From JAVBUY01 sp031552735 (lineage in GTDB: Bacteria; Bacillota; Clostridia; Christensenellales; Aristaeellaceae): a stretch of DNA of 64,000 nucleotides. The stretch is from NCBI GenBank assembly GCA_031552735.1, contig JAVBMF010000012.1:44404-108403 (forward strand), written 5' to 3'. The notes below the pieces were generated by a model, which saw only the letters and a list, made by a program, of their open reading frames with translations, had not been told where the DNA came from and did not search any database. This document shows, piece by piece, positions 15,561 through 24,849 of this stretch (position 1 is its first letter; each line of letters starts with the position of its first letter). The position numbers were made by a program, and so were the translations under genes.

Positions 15561-16937
15561 ATGAGCGAAGTGATCGACAGGGCGCGCTTGCAGCTTCATA
15601 AGCCGGTATCTCGACAGCATGCCTTGCCGCGAGGGATTGCTAGGCTTTGTGGGCGGCTGGTGTATCGTCGGCAAATCAAGGCGAACGCCTCGGCTAGGAT
15701 TTTGGTTTGCCTACAGCTTTTTTATCCCGAAAGCTGGCCAGAGATTGCGCAGTATCTTATGAACCTGTCGCCCTATCATCCAGATATCTGCATTTCCTAT
15801 CACGCGGATCGGGTCTCGCCTGCGCTGCTGGCGCAGATGCAAGCGTTTTCGCCCGCTGTTCGATTGCTCTGTGTGGAGAATATGTGGTTTGATATCGCCC
15901 CTTTTCTGGCGCAGATGCGGCAGTTCCCCATGGATGCGTACGACATCATCTTCAAACTGCACTCAAAGGGAACGGGTCGCCGAAAGATTTATTTGTACGG
16001 GCAATTGCTTAAAAAACGGGACTGGTTTCTGTGCCTGTTCGAAGGGATATTAGGCTCCTTCACCGTGCACAAGACCATCGATACGCTGCTGCGCGATCCG
16101 ACGGCAGGCATGGTCGCGGCAAAGAATTTGATTGTCCGGGACCCCATCTACAAGCAGCATTTTCTGCGTTGCGAACTGCCACAGATTGCCCCGGCGATGG
16201 ACATCCCGGAGGACTATCGCTTTGTCGCGGGCACCTGCTTTGCTGCCAAAGCGGAAGTGCTGCAACAACTGGCACAGGCCTCTTTTCAGTTTTCGCGTTC
16301 GCCCGCAGGGGTATTCTCTGTTGCGCACTGCCTGGAACGGGCGCTGTGCTTCCCGGCGCAGACGCCGCCATATCATATGGTGGGCAACACGGTGTGCCGC
16401 CTGAGACGTGCCGCGAGAATGCCGGAAACTTGGATTGCGCAGCGGTACGACGCAGCTCGCCTTCTGCGAGACCCGCGCTTTCAAATTGACGAGGAATTTT
16501 TCTACCGGGCTATGGAAACGCGCCCCATTGCCGCGTACCGTCTGGGTTCGATGCGTCTGGGGGACATACTGCGCAAGAGAAGCGATGGATCGGTTGTTCC
16601 CTTGGAGCGGTGTGAGCCGTATCTGTACCTAGCGGGTCAAACTGAACCGTACGCAAAGTATTGCGAGGAGAATTGGGAAAAGACCGGCTTCCCCATGAAC
16701 GAGGATCGGTACAGGCTGCTGTTGGACAGTCTGGCTTCCAACGGATTCGATGTCAAGCATCCGATCATTGTCAATTCTCAGGGCATTCTGCTGGACGGCC
16801 AGCATCGGGCATGCGCGTTGTTACATTTGCATGGGCCGGAATATCAGGTGACCGTTCTGTGGGTGCAATTTTTGTTTGAGCGCATTAAGGCTTTCATCAA
16901 AAGTCGTTTCGTAAGAAATGGAAAGGAACAGGTATGA
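15561..16937 (+). CDS. RgpF-like rhamnan synthesis protein fused to a ParB-like DGQHR domain
   Basis: 458 residues. Residues about 45-275 resemble the rhamnan synthesis protein F domain: ILVCLQLFYPESWPEI, ENMWFDIAPFL, DIIFKLHSKGTGRR and RFVAGTCFAAKAEVL are typical blocks of this putative glycosyltransferase domain. The C-terminal ~130 residues are a separate module ending in HPIIVNSQGILLDGQHRACAL, which carries the DGQHR signature of ParB/Srx-like NTP-binding domains. The same module occurs in the protein at 26334-27554. A ribosome site AGGAGG precedes ATG 15561. The stop overlaps rmlA by ATGA. The coupling suggests a role in the same rhamnose-containing polymer; the function of the ParB-like part is not known. 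Confidence 0.72.
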   Translation: MSEVIDRARLQLHKPVSRQHALPRGIARLCGRLVYRRQIKANASARILVCLQLFYPESWPEIAQYLMNLSPYHPDICISYHADRVSPALLAQMQAFSPAVRLLCVENMWFDIAPFLAQMRQFPMDAYDIIFKLHSKGTGRRKIYLYGQLLKKRDWFLCLFEGILGSFTVHKTIDTLLRDPTAGMVAAKNLIVRDPIYKQHFLRCELPQIAPAMDIPEDYRFVAGTCFAAKAEVLQQLAQASFQFSRSPAGVFSVAHCLERALCFPAQTPPYHMVGNTVCRLRRAARMPETWIAQRYDAARLLRDPRFQIDEEFFYRAMETRPIAAYRLGSMRLGDILRKRSDGSVVPLERCEPYLYLAGQTEPYAKYCEENWEKTGFPMNEDRYRLLLDSLASNGFDVKHPIIVNSQGILLDGQHRACALLHLHGPEYQVTVLWVQFLFERIKAFIKSRFVRNGKEQV

Positions 16938-17818
16938 AAGGTATTATTTTGGCAGGCGGAGCGGGCACGAGGCTGTATCCGTTGACGATGATCACCAGCA
17001 AGCAGCTTTTGCCCATCTATGACAAGCCCATGATCTACTACCCGCTGTCCACGCTGATGCTGGCGGATATCCGGGACATTCTGATCATCAGTACGCCGCA
17101 GGATTTGCCGAACTTTGAGCGCTTGCTGGGGGACGGGGAGCAGTTTGGGCTGCATCTTTCCTATAAAGAACAGCCTTCACCGGATGGGCTTGCGCAGGCG
17201 TTCCTCTTGGGCGAGGAGTTCATTGGGGATGACTGCTGCGCCATGGTGCTGGGCGACAATGTTTTCTATGGCAACGGTTTTCGCAACATCCTGCGCAACG
17301 CCACGGAGAACGCGAAGAACGGGCGCGCCACCATCTTCGGCTATTATGTGAACGATCCGGAGCGATTCGGCGTATTGGAGATGGACGAAACGGACCGGGT
17401 GCTTTCGGTGGAGGAAAAGCCGAAGCAGCCCCGATCGAATTTTGCGATCACAGGCCTGTACTTCTATGACAACAGGGTGGTGGAGCTGGCCAAACAGGTG
17501 AAGCCATCTGCCCGGGGCGAGTTGGAAATTACGGCGCTCAATGATCTGTATCTGCGGGACAATACCTTGCAGGCGCAGTTGCTTGGGCGCGGCTTTGCTT
17601 GGCTGGATACGGGCACCTTCGACAGCCTGCTGGAAGCCGAGGTCTTTGTGCAGATGATCGAGCAGCGACAGGGAATCAAAATCTCCGCGCCGGAGGAAAT
17701 TGCTTTCCGCAACGGGTGGATTAACAAAGAGAAGTTGATGGAAGCGGCTGCACGCTACGGAAAGTCTCCCTACGGGGAACATTTGCGCCGCGTAGCGGAA
17801 GGGAGAATCCGGTACTGA
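16934..17818 (+). CDS. rmlA: Glucose-1-phosphate thymidylyltransferase
   Basis: 294 residues, typical length. It makes dTDP-glucose from dTTP and glucose 1-phosphate, step one of dTDP-L-rhamnose synthesis. The nucleotide-binding signature GGAGTRLYPLT, the SKQLLPIYDKPMIYYPLSTLM block and VLGDNVFYG are all intact. The ATG overlaps the preceding stop (ATGA) and AAGGAACAG precedes it. The order rmlA-rmlD-rmlB-rmlC follows with overlaps of 1 to 4 bases, so the four enzymes are translationally coupled. Confidence 0.97.
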   Translation: MKGIILAGGAGTRLYPLTMITSKQLLPIYDKPMIYYPLSTLMLADIRDILIISTPQDLPNFERLLGDGEQFGLHLSYKEQPSPDGLAQAFLLGEEFIGDDCCAMVLGDNVFYGNGFRNILRNATENAKNGRATIFGYYVNDPERFGVLEMDETDRVLSVEEKPKQPRSNFAITGLYFYDNRVVELAKQVKPSARGELEITALNDLYLRDNTLQAQLLGRGFAWLDTGTFDSLLEAEVFVQMIEQRQGIKISAPEEIAFRNGWINKEKLMEAAARYGKSPYGEHLRRVAEGRIRY

Positions 17819-18708
17819 TGAAGGTTATTGTTGTGGGCAGCAAGGGGCAGTTGGGGACGGAATTGATCAGGCAGCTTCAAAGCGGCGAATCCGAGCTGGG
17901 AAAAATACCGGCGGTCTATCAAGGCGCGGAGATCGTTGGCTACGATATGCCGGAGATCGACATCACGCGGCTGGAGGATCTGAGGTCTTTATTCGATACG
18001 CATCGGCCCGATGTGGTGTTCAACTGCGCCGCCTATACCAATGTGGACGGTTGCGAGACGCACCAGGACGACGCGTTCCGCGTGAACGCGGTAGGCGCAA
18101 GGAATCTGGCGATGGTGGCGGAGCGTGTCGGCGCGAAGCTGGTGCATGTTTCCACGGATTATGTGTTCGATGGCATCAAGCCCACGCCCCGCTGCGAATA
18201 CGATGCGACGAATCCCACCAGCGTCTATGGACAGACCAAGCTTTTGGGAGAGCAGTACGTGCAGTCGTTTTGCACGCGGTGGTTTATTGTGCGCACGGCT
18301 TGGCTGTATGGCTACTGGGGAAAGAACTTCGTCAAAGCGATCCTGAAAAGGGCGGGCGAGACAGGAAGCGTCACCGTGGTGGATGACCAGCGGGGGAACC
18401 CGACGAATGCGGTGGATTTGGCGTTTCATCTGCTCAAAATCGCGCAAACCGAGGAATATGGCATCTACCACTGCACAGGCAACGGAGAGTGCAGCTGGTT
18501 TGAGTTCGCACGGGAGATTGTGGCATGCGCGGGGATCCGCGCGCAAGTGACACCCTGTACGTCGGACCAGTACCCAAGCCCGGTAAAGCGGCCGGCGTAT
18601 TCCGCGCTGGAGCACAGAATGCTGCGGCTAACGGTAGGAGACGACATGCGGGACTGGCAAGAAGCGCTTGCCTGCTTTATGACGCACCGAGAGGAGTATG
18701 AAACGTGA
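17818..18708 (+). CDS. rmlD: dTDP-4-dehydrorhamnose reductase
   Basis: 296 residues. It performs the last step of dTDP-L-rhamnose synthesis, NAD(P)H reduction of dTDP-4-keto-rhamnose. The SDR features are the N-terminal GSKGQLGTEL nucleotide motif, NCAAYTNVDGCE, the STDYVFDG block and the catalytic Y-x3-K in SVYGQTKLLGE. The start shares one base with the rmlA stop. An RmlD is placed before rmlB and rmlC, a common though not universal order. Confidence 0.96.
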   Translation: MKVIVVGSKGQLGTELIRQLQSGESELGKIPAVYQGAEIVGYDMPEIDITRLEDLRSLFDTHRPDVVFNCAAYTNVDGCETHQDDAFRVNAVGARNLAMVAERVGAKLVHVSTDYVFDGIKPTPRCEYDATNPTSVYGQTKLLGEQYVQSFCTRWFIVRTAWLYGYWGKNFVKAILKRAGETGSVTVVDDQRGNPTNAVDLAFHLLKIAQTEEYGIYHCTGNGECSWFEFAREIVACAGIRAQVTPCTSDQYPSPVKRPAYSALEHRMLRLTVGDDMRDWQEALACFMTHREEYET

Positions 18709-19727
18709 CAACGTATATTGTGACTGGTGGCGCGGGCTTTATTGGCAGCAACTTTGTGTTCCATATGCTCGAGGCGCACCCCGATGCGCGGGTGATCTGC
18801 TTGGATGCCTTGACCTATGCGGGCAATGTGGAAACCCTGGCTTCTGTTTGGGAAAATCCGCGGTTCCGCTTTGTAAAGGCAAGCATCACCGATCAGGACG
18901 CGGTGTTTAAGTTGTTTGAGGAAGAGCACCCGGAGTATCTGGTCAACTTTGCCGCGGAGAGTCATGTGGATCGCTCCATCGACAACCCGCGCGTGTTTTT
19001 GGAAACCAACATTTTGGGCACCCAGACACTGCTGGACGCGTGCCGCAAGTTTGGCATCCGGCGATATCATCAGGTTTCGACCGACGAGGTGTACGGCGAT
19101 TTGCCCCTAGATCGGCCGGACCTGATGTTCACCGAAGAAACGCCGATCCACACCTCCAGCCCATACTCGGCCAGCAAGGCCGCTGCGGACCTCTTGGTGC
19201 AGGCATACCACAGAACCTTCGGTGTGCCGGTGACCATTTCGCGTTGCTCCAACAACTACGGTCCCTATCACTTTCCCGAAAAGCTGATCCCGCTGATGAT
19301 TGTCAATGCGCTCAACGACAAGCCGCTGCCGGTTTACGGAAAAGGTGAAAACGTCCGGGATTGGCTGTATGTGCTGGATCACTGCAAGGCGATCGACCTG
19401 GTGATCCATCAGGGCCGCGAAGGTGAAGTGTACAACATTGGCGGGCACAATGAGATGACGAACATCGACATTGTGAAGCTGATCTGCAAGGCGCTGGATA
19501 AACCCGAAAGCCTCATTACCTATGTGGCGGACCGCAAGGGACACGATATGCGCTACGCGATTGACCCGACGAAAATCCATCGTGAGCTGGGCTGGCTGCC
19601 GGAGACAAAATTCGCCGACGGTATCCGACTGACGATTGATTGGTATTTGAGCCATCGCTCCTGGTGGGAAAACGTTATGAGCGGCGAATACCAAGACTAC
19701 TATGAAAGGATGTATGGCAACCGATAA
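18705..19727 (+). CDS. rmlB: dTDP-glucose 4,6-dehydratase
   Basis: 340 residues. It converts dTDP-glucose to dTDP-4-keto-6-deoxyglucose, step two of the pathway. TGGAGFIGSNFV (NAD binding), NFAAESHVDRSI, the STDEVYGDL block with the catalytic acid and YSASKAAADLL (Y-x3-K) are present. It starts with GTG overlapping the rmlD stop (GTGA). Confidence 0.97.
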   Translation: MTTYIVTGGAGFIGSNFVFHMLEAHPDARVICLDALTYAGNVETLASVWENPRFRFVKASITDQDAVFKLFEEEHPEYLVNFAAESHVDRSIDNPRVFLETNILGTQTLLDACRKFGIRRYHQVSTDEVYGDLPLDRPDLMFTEETPIHTSSPYSASKAAADLLVQAYHRTFGVPVTISRCSNNYGPYHFPEKLIPLMIVNALNDKPLPVYGKGENVRDWLYVLDHCKAIDLVIHQGREGEVYNIGGHNEMTNIDIVKLICKALDKPESLITYVADRKGHDMRYAIDPTKIHRELGWLPETKFADGIRLTIDWYLSHRSWWENVMSGEYQDYYERMYGNR

Positions 19728-20284
19728 TGGGCAAATTTGTATTTGAAAAAACGGCCATCGAGGGCGTCTGCGTGATATCGCCCACCGCCTATGGCGATGC
19801 GCGCGGGTACTTTATGGAGACGTATAACCAGCAGGACTTTGCAGCCGCTGGGATTACGGCCGCGTTCGTCCAGGACAATCAATCCAAGTCCCGCAAGGGG
19901 GTCTTGCGCGGCCTGCATTTTCAAAAGAATCACCCCCAAGCAAAGCTGGTGCGCGTGATTTCTGGCGAAGTCTTTGATGTTGCGGTGGATATGCGCAAAG
20001 GCAGCGAAACCTTTGGAAAATGGGTCGGCGTTGTGCTTTCCGGCGAGAATAAGAAGCAGTTTTTTGTTCCCCGTGGCTTCGCGCATGGCTTCCTGGTGCT
20101 GAGCGAGACTGCGGAATTTGCATACAAATGCGATGATTTCTATCATCCCGAGGACGAGGGCGGCATCCTCTGGGAGGATCCGGAGATTGGCGTGGAGTGG
20201 CCTGTGATTGGTTGCGACCCGGTCTTGAGTGAAAAAGATCAAAGGCTGCCTTGCCTGCGTAACGCAAGCGGGATGAATTTCTGA
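19727..20284 (+). CDS. rmlC: dTDP-4-dehydrorhamnose 3,5-epimerase
   Basis: 185 residues, cupin fold. It epimerises dTDP-4-keto-6-deoxyglucose at C3 and C5, giving the rmlD substrate. DARGYFMETYN, QDNQSKSRKGVLRGLHFQ with the catalytic His, VFDVAVDMRKGS and the VPRGFAHGFLVLS block are diagnostic. Its start shares the last base of the rmlB stop. The rhamnose block ends here; an 86-base gap follows. Confidence 0.97.
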   Translation: MGKFVFEKTAIEGVCVISPTAYGDARGYFMETYNQQDFAAAGITAAFVQDNQSKSRKGVLRGLHFQKNHPQAKLVRVISGEVFDVAVDMRKGSETFGKWVGVVLSGENKKQFFVPRGFAHGFLVLSETAEFAYKCDDFYHPEDEGGILWEDPEIGVEWPVIGCDPVLSEKDQRLPCLRNASGMNF

Positions 20285-20370
20285 GCGCCGGAAAAGGATT
20301 CGTAGCTGAGCGCGGTGTGGCAGTTGAGCAGTGCCGCGTATATAATACATGCCGAAGGAATAGGTGATCT

Positions 20371-21642
20371 GTGTCCATGAAAGCGCTTGTCAACAAGGGC
20401 ATACAGTCAACGCAAAAAAACGGAATAGTTAAAACATGCTTGAAAGCCTGTTCTTATTTATATGCAAATGTACTGCGAGGATGCTACAGGATTGCGCATC
20501 CTGGAAGAGAAGAACCCGTTTTCGACAGCGTGTATCAGCAGGACAAACCGTTTGTTGACAGATCAACCGACATAAAGGCGCTGGCGTTCTATCTGCCGCA
20601 ATTCCATACCATTCCGGAAAATGATGCTTGGTGGGGCGAAGGATATACTGAATGGACAAACGCACGCAAAGCGGAGCCTAGATTCAGTGAGCACTATCAG
20701 CCCAGAGTGCCTCATCATGATTTTGGGTATTACTCCTTGCTGGATCACACCGTGATAAAAAAGCAGACCGAGTTGGCGGCGCGACATGGGATATGGGGAT
20801 TTTGCTGGTACTACTATTGGTTTTCCGGCAAGCGCTTGCTGGAGCAACCGCTTGATTTGATGCTCAGCCATACAGAAATCGACTTTCCTTTTTGCCTGTG
20901 CTGGGCAAATGAAAACTGGACAAGAACGTGGGATGGGCAGCAAAATGATGTGCTGATGCGGCAAAAGTATGCGGCGGATGACGCGGAAAAATTTATTCTG
21001 AACATTCAGAAATATCTCTTGGACCGAAGGTACATTCGGATTGATGGGAAGCCCGTCATCCTTGTGTACAATCCGGATGAGATACCCGATTTCGCCGACT
21101 GCTGCAAAACATGGCGCGCGACTGCCTTAAAATGCGGAATTGGCGAAATTGTCATCTGGTGCTGTTTGCACTATCAGGATACGCTGTCGAAGCTGAACGC
21201 GATGCGCTGTGTGGACGGCACTGTGGAGTTCCCGCCGCACAACGTGTGGTGTGCGTATCTGGACATGCATATGAAATTTGACGCCAGGGCAGGCGCGGTA
21301 TATAATTATGAGAAACTGGTCGATTTGAACGTAAAGAGACTGAAAAAACCGCCTAGGGATGGCTTGCCCATCTATCCGACGGCGATGGTTGGCTGGGACA
21401 ATTCCTCTAGGCGCGAGAAGGACTGGCGCGCTTTTTATCCTTTTTCGCTGTCTTCGTTCTACAAATGGATACGATCCGCGGCGGACTATTCACGCCGAAA
21501 CTTTCCGGCGGATAGGCGCTTCCTGTTTATCAATGCATGGAACGAATGGACAGAAGGAACGTATCTTGAACCCGACGCGCGTTTCGGCTACGCATCCATC
21601 AACACCTTTTCGCGGGCGATTTACCAAGAGCCTTTGCCGTGA
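20371..21642 (+). CDS. WbsX-like glycosyltransferase/GH99-related protein (copy 1)
   Basis: 423 residues. The conserved blocks of the WbsX family are all readable: KALAFYLPQFHTIPEND, WWGEGYTEWTN, GFCWYYYWFSGKRLLE, LCWANENWTRTWDG, and the C-terminal FINAWNEWTEGTYLEPD. WbsX proteins occur in O-antigen and capsule loci and are described as glycosyltransferases related to the GH99 endomannosidase fold; direct biochemistry is scarce. A paralogue lies at 27752-29110. The start is GTG 20371 or ATG 20377; ribosome sites are imperfect for both. Codon use turns AT-richer from here on. Confidence 0.85.
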   Translation: MSMKALVNKGIQSTQKNGIVKTCLKACSYLYANVLRGCYRIAHPGREEPVFDSVYQQDKPFVDRSTDIKALAFYLPQFHTIPENDAWWGEGYTEWTNARKAEPRFSEHYQPRVPHHDFGYYSLLDHTVIKKQTELAARHGIWGFCWYYYWFSGKRLLEQPLDLMLSHTEIDFPFCLCWANENWTRTWDGQQNDVLMRQKYAADDAEKFILNIQKYLLDRRYIRIDGKPVILVYNPDEIPDFADCCKTWRATALKCGIGEIVIWCCLHYQDTLSKLNAMRCVDGTVEFPPHNVWCAYLDMHMKFDARAGAVYNYEKLVDLNVKRLKKPPRDGLPIYPTAMVGWDNSSRREKDWRAFYPFSLSSFYKWIRSAADYSRRNFPADRRFLFINAWNEWTEGTYLEPDARFGYASINTFSRAIYQEPLP

Positions 21643-21719
21643 TGGCGGAGGGGACGGTGCGCATTGTTGTAAAAATCGTATGAAGACGGGTGCAGGCAGA
21701 TAGAAAGGGAGCCAAAGAA

Positions 21720-22391
21720 ATGAAAGCAAAAGAAAAAAACAGCGTGCAAGTGGAGCAAGAACTGTATCTTCGATATCCCGCGCTTGACGGTTGCAAGGGA
21801 GATATTCATCACGCATATCTTGCGCTGAAGACCTGTTTTGAAACGGGCCACAAGCTATTGCTGGCGGGCAATGGGGGCAGTGCTGCTGACGCCGATCATA
21901 TTGTCGGCGAGCTTATGAAATCGTTTGTGTTTTCTAGGCCGATTGAAAAAGAAATCGAGAACCGTTTGCTGCAAGAATATGGCGATGAGGCCAAGAGCCT
22001 GATCGATCACTTGGAAGGAGCCTTGCCCGCGATTTCATTGGGCTCCATGCCCGCGATCAATACGGCGTTCGCTAATGATGTGGATGCATCATTGGCGTTT
22101 GCGCAAATGACCTATGGGTATGGAAGAAAAGGAGACCTTTTTTGGGGCATCTCTACTTCTGGAAATTCCAAGAACATCGTTCATGCGCTGATGATGGCGA
22201 AAGCCTGTGGAATGGGCACCATTTTGCTGACGGGTGGCAGTGGTGGCAAATGCGCGCAAATTGCGGATATTACGATTTGTGTACCTGAACATGAAACCTT
22301 CAAAATCCAGGAATTACACCTGCCAATCTATCACGCGCTCTGTGCGATGCTGGAGGCTGATATGTTTGAGGGTAAGGTGGTCGGCGAATGA
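21720..22391 (+). CDS. gmhA: D-sedoheptulose-7-phosphate isomerase
   Basis: 223 residues. SIS-domain isomerase that starts ADP-heptose synthesis by converting sedoheptulose 7-phosphate to D-glycero-D-manno-heptose 7-phosphate. AGNGGSAADADHIVGEL and the GISTSGNSKNI phosphate loop are diagnostic, as is the PEHETFKIQELHLPIYHALC block with active-site His and Glu. It is about 30 residues longer than E. coli GmhA, with an insertion after KSFVFSRP, a form I know from other Firmicutes and Bacteroidetes loci. ATG 21720 follows AAGGGAG. Confidence 0.92.
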   Translation: MKAKEKNSVQVEQELYLRYPALDGCKGDIHHAYLALKTCFETGHKLLLAGNGGSAADADHIVGELMKSFVFSRPIEKEIENRLLQEYGDEAKSLIDHLEGALPAISLGSMPAINTAFANDVDASLAFAQMTYGYGRKGDLFWGISTSGNSKNIVHALMMAKACGMGTILLTGGSGGKCAQIADITICVPEHETFKIQELHLPIYHALCAMLEADMFEGKVVGE

Positions 22392-23863
22392 CACAATCCA
22401 TACAATTTGACCTTCAGCAATTGAAAGGAAAATTAGTCGCCGTATTCGGAGACTATATGGTCGACGAATACTTGCAAGGAAGTGCGTCTCGCATTTCTCC
22501 GGAAGCGCCTGTTCCAATTGTGAAACTAAACGCAAGGAAAAGATGCCTTGGCGGAGCCGCCAATGTCGTCAGAAACCTATGCGCGCTGGATGCGAGCGTT
22601 AGAGTGCTTGGCTATACGGGCTGTGACGAAGCAGGTAATTGGCTTGTCGCGCAAATGGGCAGTAATGGCGCCGACGTTAACTGCTTTCAGACATACCCAT
22701 CCGCTACGACTATCATTAAAACAAGGATCACCTCCCAAAATCAGCAGCTTCTCCGCATTGATGAGGAGAACGTTGTAGACGCGCCAGAGGAGTTTCTGCA
22801 ATATTTCCGCGATCATGCTGATCAGATTTTTCAGGGCGTTGGCGCTGTGATTATTTCTGATTATGGTAAGGGTGCAGTGACCCTTAAGAACGCACACGTG
22901 ATCATACGCGAAGCCGCCAATAGGAACATTCCAGTTATTGTTGACCCCAAGGGGAGTGACTACAGCAAATATGCCGGAGCAACTGTATGCACGCCTAACA
23001 TGAAGGAGTTTCAAGAAGCGACCGCAAAAAGCAGCATTGCTGAGGACGATTTTTTTTCTGTAGGCAGTGCGCTTTGCGCGAAAAACCATTTGCAGTATCT
23101 TTTGGTCACTCGTTCCGAAAAAGGCATGACACTGATCGATCATCTGGCACAGCGTAAGCTTGATTATCCCGCCGTCGCGAAGGAAGTTGTTGATGTAACA
23201 GGAGCGGGTGACACTGTTGCAGCAGTATTCGCCCTGTGCATGGCCGCAGGAGCGGAGCTCAGTGAATGTTGCTACATTGCGAATCTGGCGGCATCCATCG
23301 TCGTGTCAAAATTTGGAGCTTCTGTTGCCACAAGGCAAGAGATCCGTGCGCTGATTGCTCCATCGGATGTTTTTCGAAACAAGGTTCTATCACTGGCACA
23401 AGCAGAGCAACAAGCCGCCTTGTATCGAGAGCAGGGCAAGAGAGTTGTCTTTACGAATGGCTGTTTTGATCTTGTGCATGCAGGACACATTTCGTCTTTT
23501 CGCAAAGCAAAACAGCTCGGAGATGCTTTGTTTGTGGGAGTCAATAGCGATGACAGTATCAAACGCTTGAAGGGACCCAACCGTCCAATAGTCGATCAAC
23601 AAAATCGCTTAACACTATTGCAGGAATTGAACAGCATAGATTATTTGGTTGTGTTTGATGAGGATACGCCAGAGGCACTGATCCAGACAATTAAGCCGGA
23701 CATTCTTATCAAAGGGAAGGATTGGGAGGGAAAGAAGGTAGCAGGTGCCGAATTTGTCGAAAAAAATGGCGGGCAAGTTTGTCTTATCGATTTGGAAAAA
23801 GGGCTTTCTACATCAGATATTATTGATAGAATTATCCGCTTATATGGAGGGAAACAGCAGTGA
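22388..23863 (+). CDS. hldE: Bifunctional heptose 7-phosphate kinase / heptose 1-phosphate adenylyltransferase
   Basis: 491 residues, the usual two-domain size. The N-terminal ribokinase-like part (about 1-330) has GDYMVDEYLQG, the GGAANVVRNL block and the DVTGAGDTVAAVFAL catalytic motif; it phosphorylates heptose 7-phosphate to the 1,7-bisphosphate. The C-terminal nucleotidyltransferase (about 350-491) has TNGCFDLVHAGHI (H-x-G-H) and makes ADP-heptose. ATGA overlap with gmhA and GTGA overlap with hldD indicate coupling. Confidence 0.95.
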   Translation: MTQSIQFDLQQLKGKLVAVFGDYMVDEYLQGSASRISPEAPVPIVKLNARKRCLGGAANVVRNLCALDASVRVLGYTGCDEAGNWLVAQMGSNGADVNCFQTYPSATTIIKTRITSQNQQLLRIDEENVVDAPEEFLQYFRDHADQIFQGVGAVIISDYGKGAVTLKNAHVIIREAANRNIPVIVDPKGSDYSKYAGATVCTPNMKEFQEATAKSSIAEDDFFSVGSALCAKNHLQYLLVTRSEKGMTLIDHLAQRKLDYPAVAKEVVDVTGAGDTVAAVFALCMAAGAELSECCYIANLAASIVVSKFGASVATRQEIRALIAPSDVFRNKVLSLAQAEQQAALYREQGKRVVFTNGCFDLVHAGHISSFRKAKQLGDALFVGVNSDDSIKRLKGPNRPIVDQQNRLTLLQELNSIDYLVVFDEDTPEALIQTIKPDILIKGKDWEGKKVAGAEFVEKNGGQVCLIDLEKGLSTSDIIDRIIRLYGGKQQ

Positions 23864-24828
23864 GCATAGTAGTCACCGGGGGCGCTGGTTTTATTGGTAG
23901 CTGCTTAGTTCGCGCATTAAATGATGCGGGATATGAGGACGTTGTCATCGTTGACAATATTGCAAGCACCGAAAAATGGAAAAACCTTCTGAACAAACGC
24001 TATAGTGAGTACATTAACAGAGAGCAGTTTCTCGAAAGATTACATGAGTTTTCCGGCAAGATTACGCATGTGATTCACATGGGCGCCTGTTCCTCAACGA
24101 CCGAGATGGATTTTGACTTTCTATACCGAAACAATTTTGAGTATTCGAAAGCACTCTGGAAATTTTGTGTTGCAGAGAAAATTAGTTTTATTTATGCAAG
24201 CAGTGCGGCAACCTATGGCGCAGGTGAAAATGGCTTTGACGACAAAAAAGACATCCGCTGTCTGCGACCGCTGAACGGTTATGGGTATTCTAAGCAGCTC
24301 TTTGATTTGTGGGTGCAAAAGCAAAAAAGCACTCCTGCTCAGTACTGCGGGTTCAAGTTTTTCAATGTCTATGGCCCAAATGAATACTGCAAAGGTTCAA
24401 TGGCCAGTGTTGTATTCCATGCTTTCAATAAGATTTCTCAAACTGGCCAAATGAGCTTGTTCAAGTCGTATAACCCGGATTATTTGGACGGTATGCAGCT
24501 GCGTGATTTTGTCTATGTAAAAGACATTTGCAAAGTGGTTCTGTTTATGATTGACCACCCGGACATCAATGGATTGTTCAATCTTGGAACGGGCAAAGCC
24601 AACAGTTTCAAGGCTCTTTGCGAAAATACCTTTAGGGCAATGACTCAGCGTATTGACATTCAGTACGTTGATATGCCCGAGGCATTAAGGTTGAAATATC
24701 AGTACTATACGCAAGCAGCGATGGATAAGTTACGCGAGAAAGGATATACTGATCCTTTCTACTCACTAGAGGAAGGTATTCTGGATTATGTTCAGAACTA
24801 TCTTGCTAAAGACTATGCGGTCTATTGA
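23860..24828 (+). CDS. hldD: ADP-glyceromanno-heptose 6-epimerase
   Basis: 322 residues. It inverts C6 of ADP-D-glycero-D-manno-heptose to the L-glycero form used by heptosyltransferases. TGGAGFIGSCLVRALN, the HMGACSSTTEMD block, SSAATYG and the catalytic Y-x3-K in GYGYSKQLFD are all diagnostic, as is the FKFFNVYGPNEYCKGSMASV segment. GTG start within the hldE stop (GTGA). Confidence 0.94.
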   Translation: MSIVVTGGAGFIGSCLVRALNDAGYEDVVIVDNIASTEKWKNLLNKRYSEYINREQFLERLHEFSGKITHVIHMGACSSTTEMDFDFLYRNNFEYSKALWKFCVAEKISFIYASSAATYGAGENGFDDKKDIRCLRPLNGYGYSKQLFDLWVQKQKSTPAQYCGFKFFNVYGPNEYCKGSMASVVFHAFNKISQTGQMSLFKSYNPDYLDGMQLRDFVYVKDICKVVLFMIDHPDINGLFNLGTGKANSFKALCENTFRAMTQRIDIQYVDMPEALRLKYQYYTQAAMDKLREKGYTDPFYSLEEGILDYVQNYLAKDYAVY

Positions 24829-24849
24829 CCGCAGTATATAGAGAGAAAA

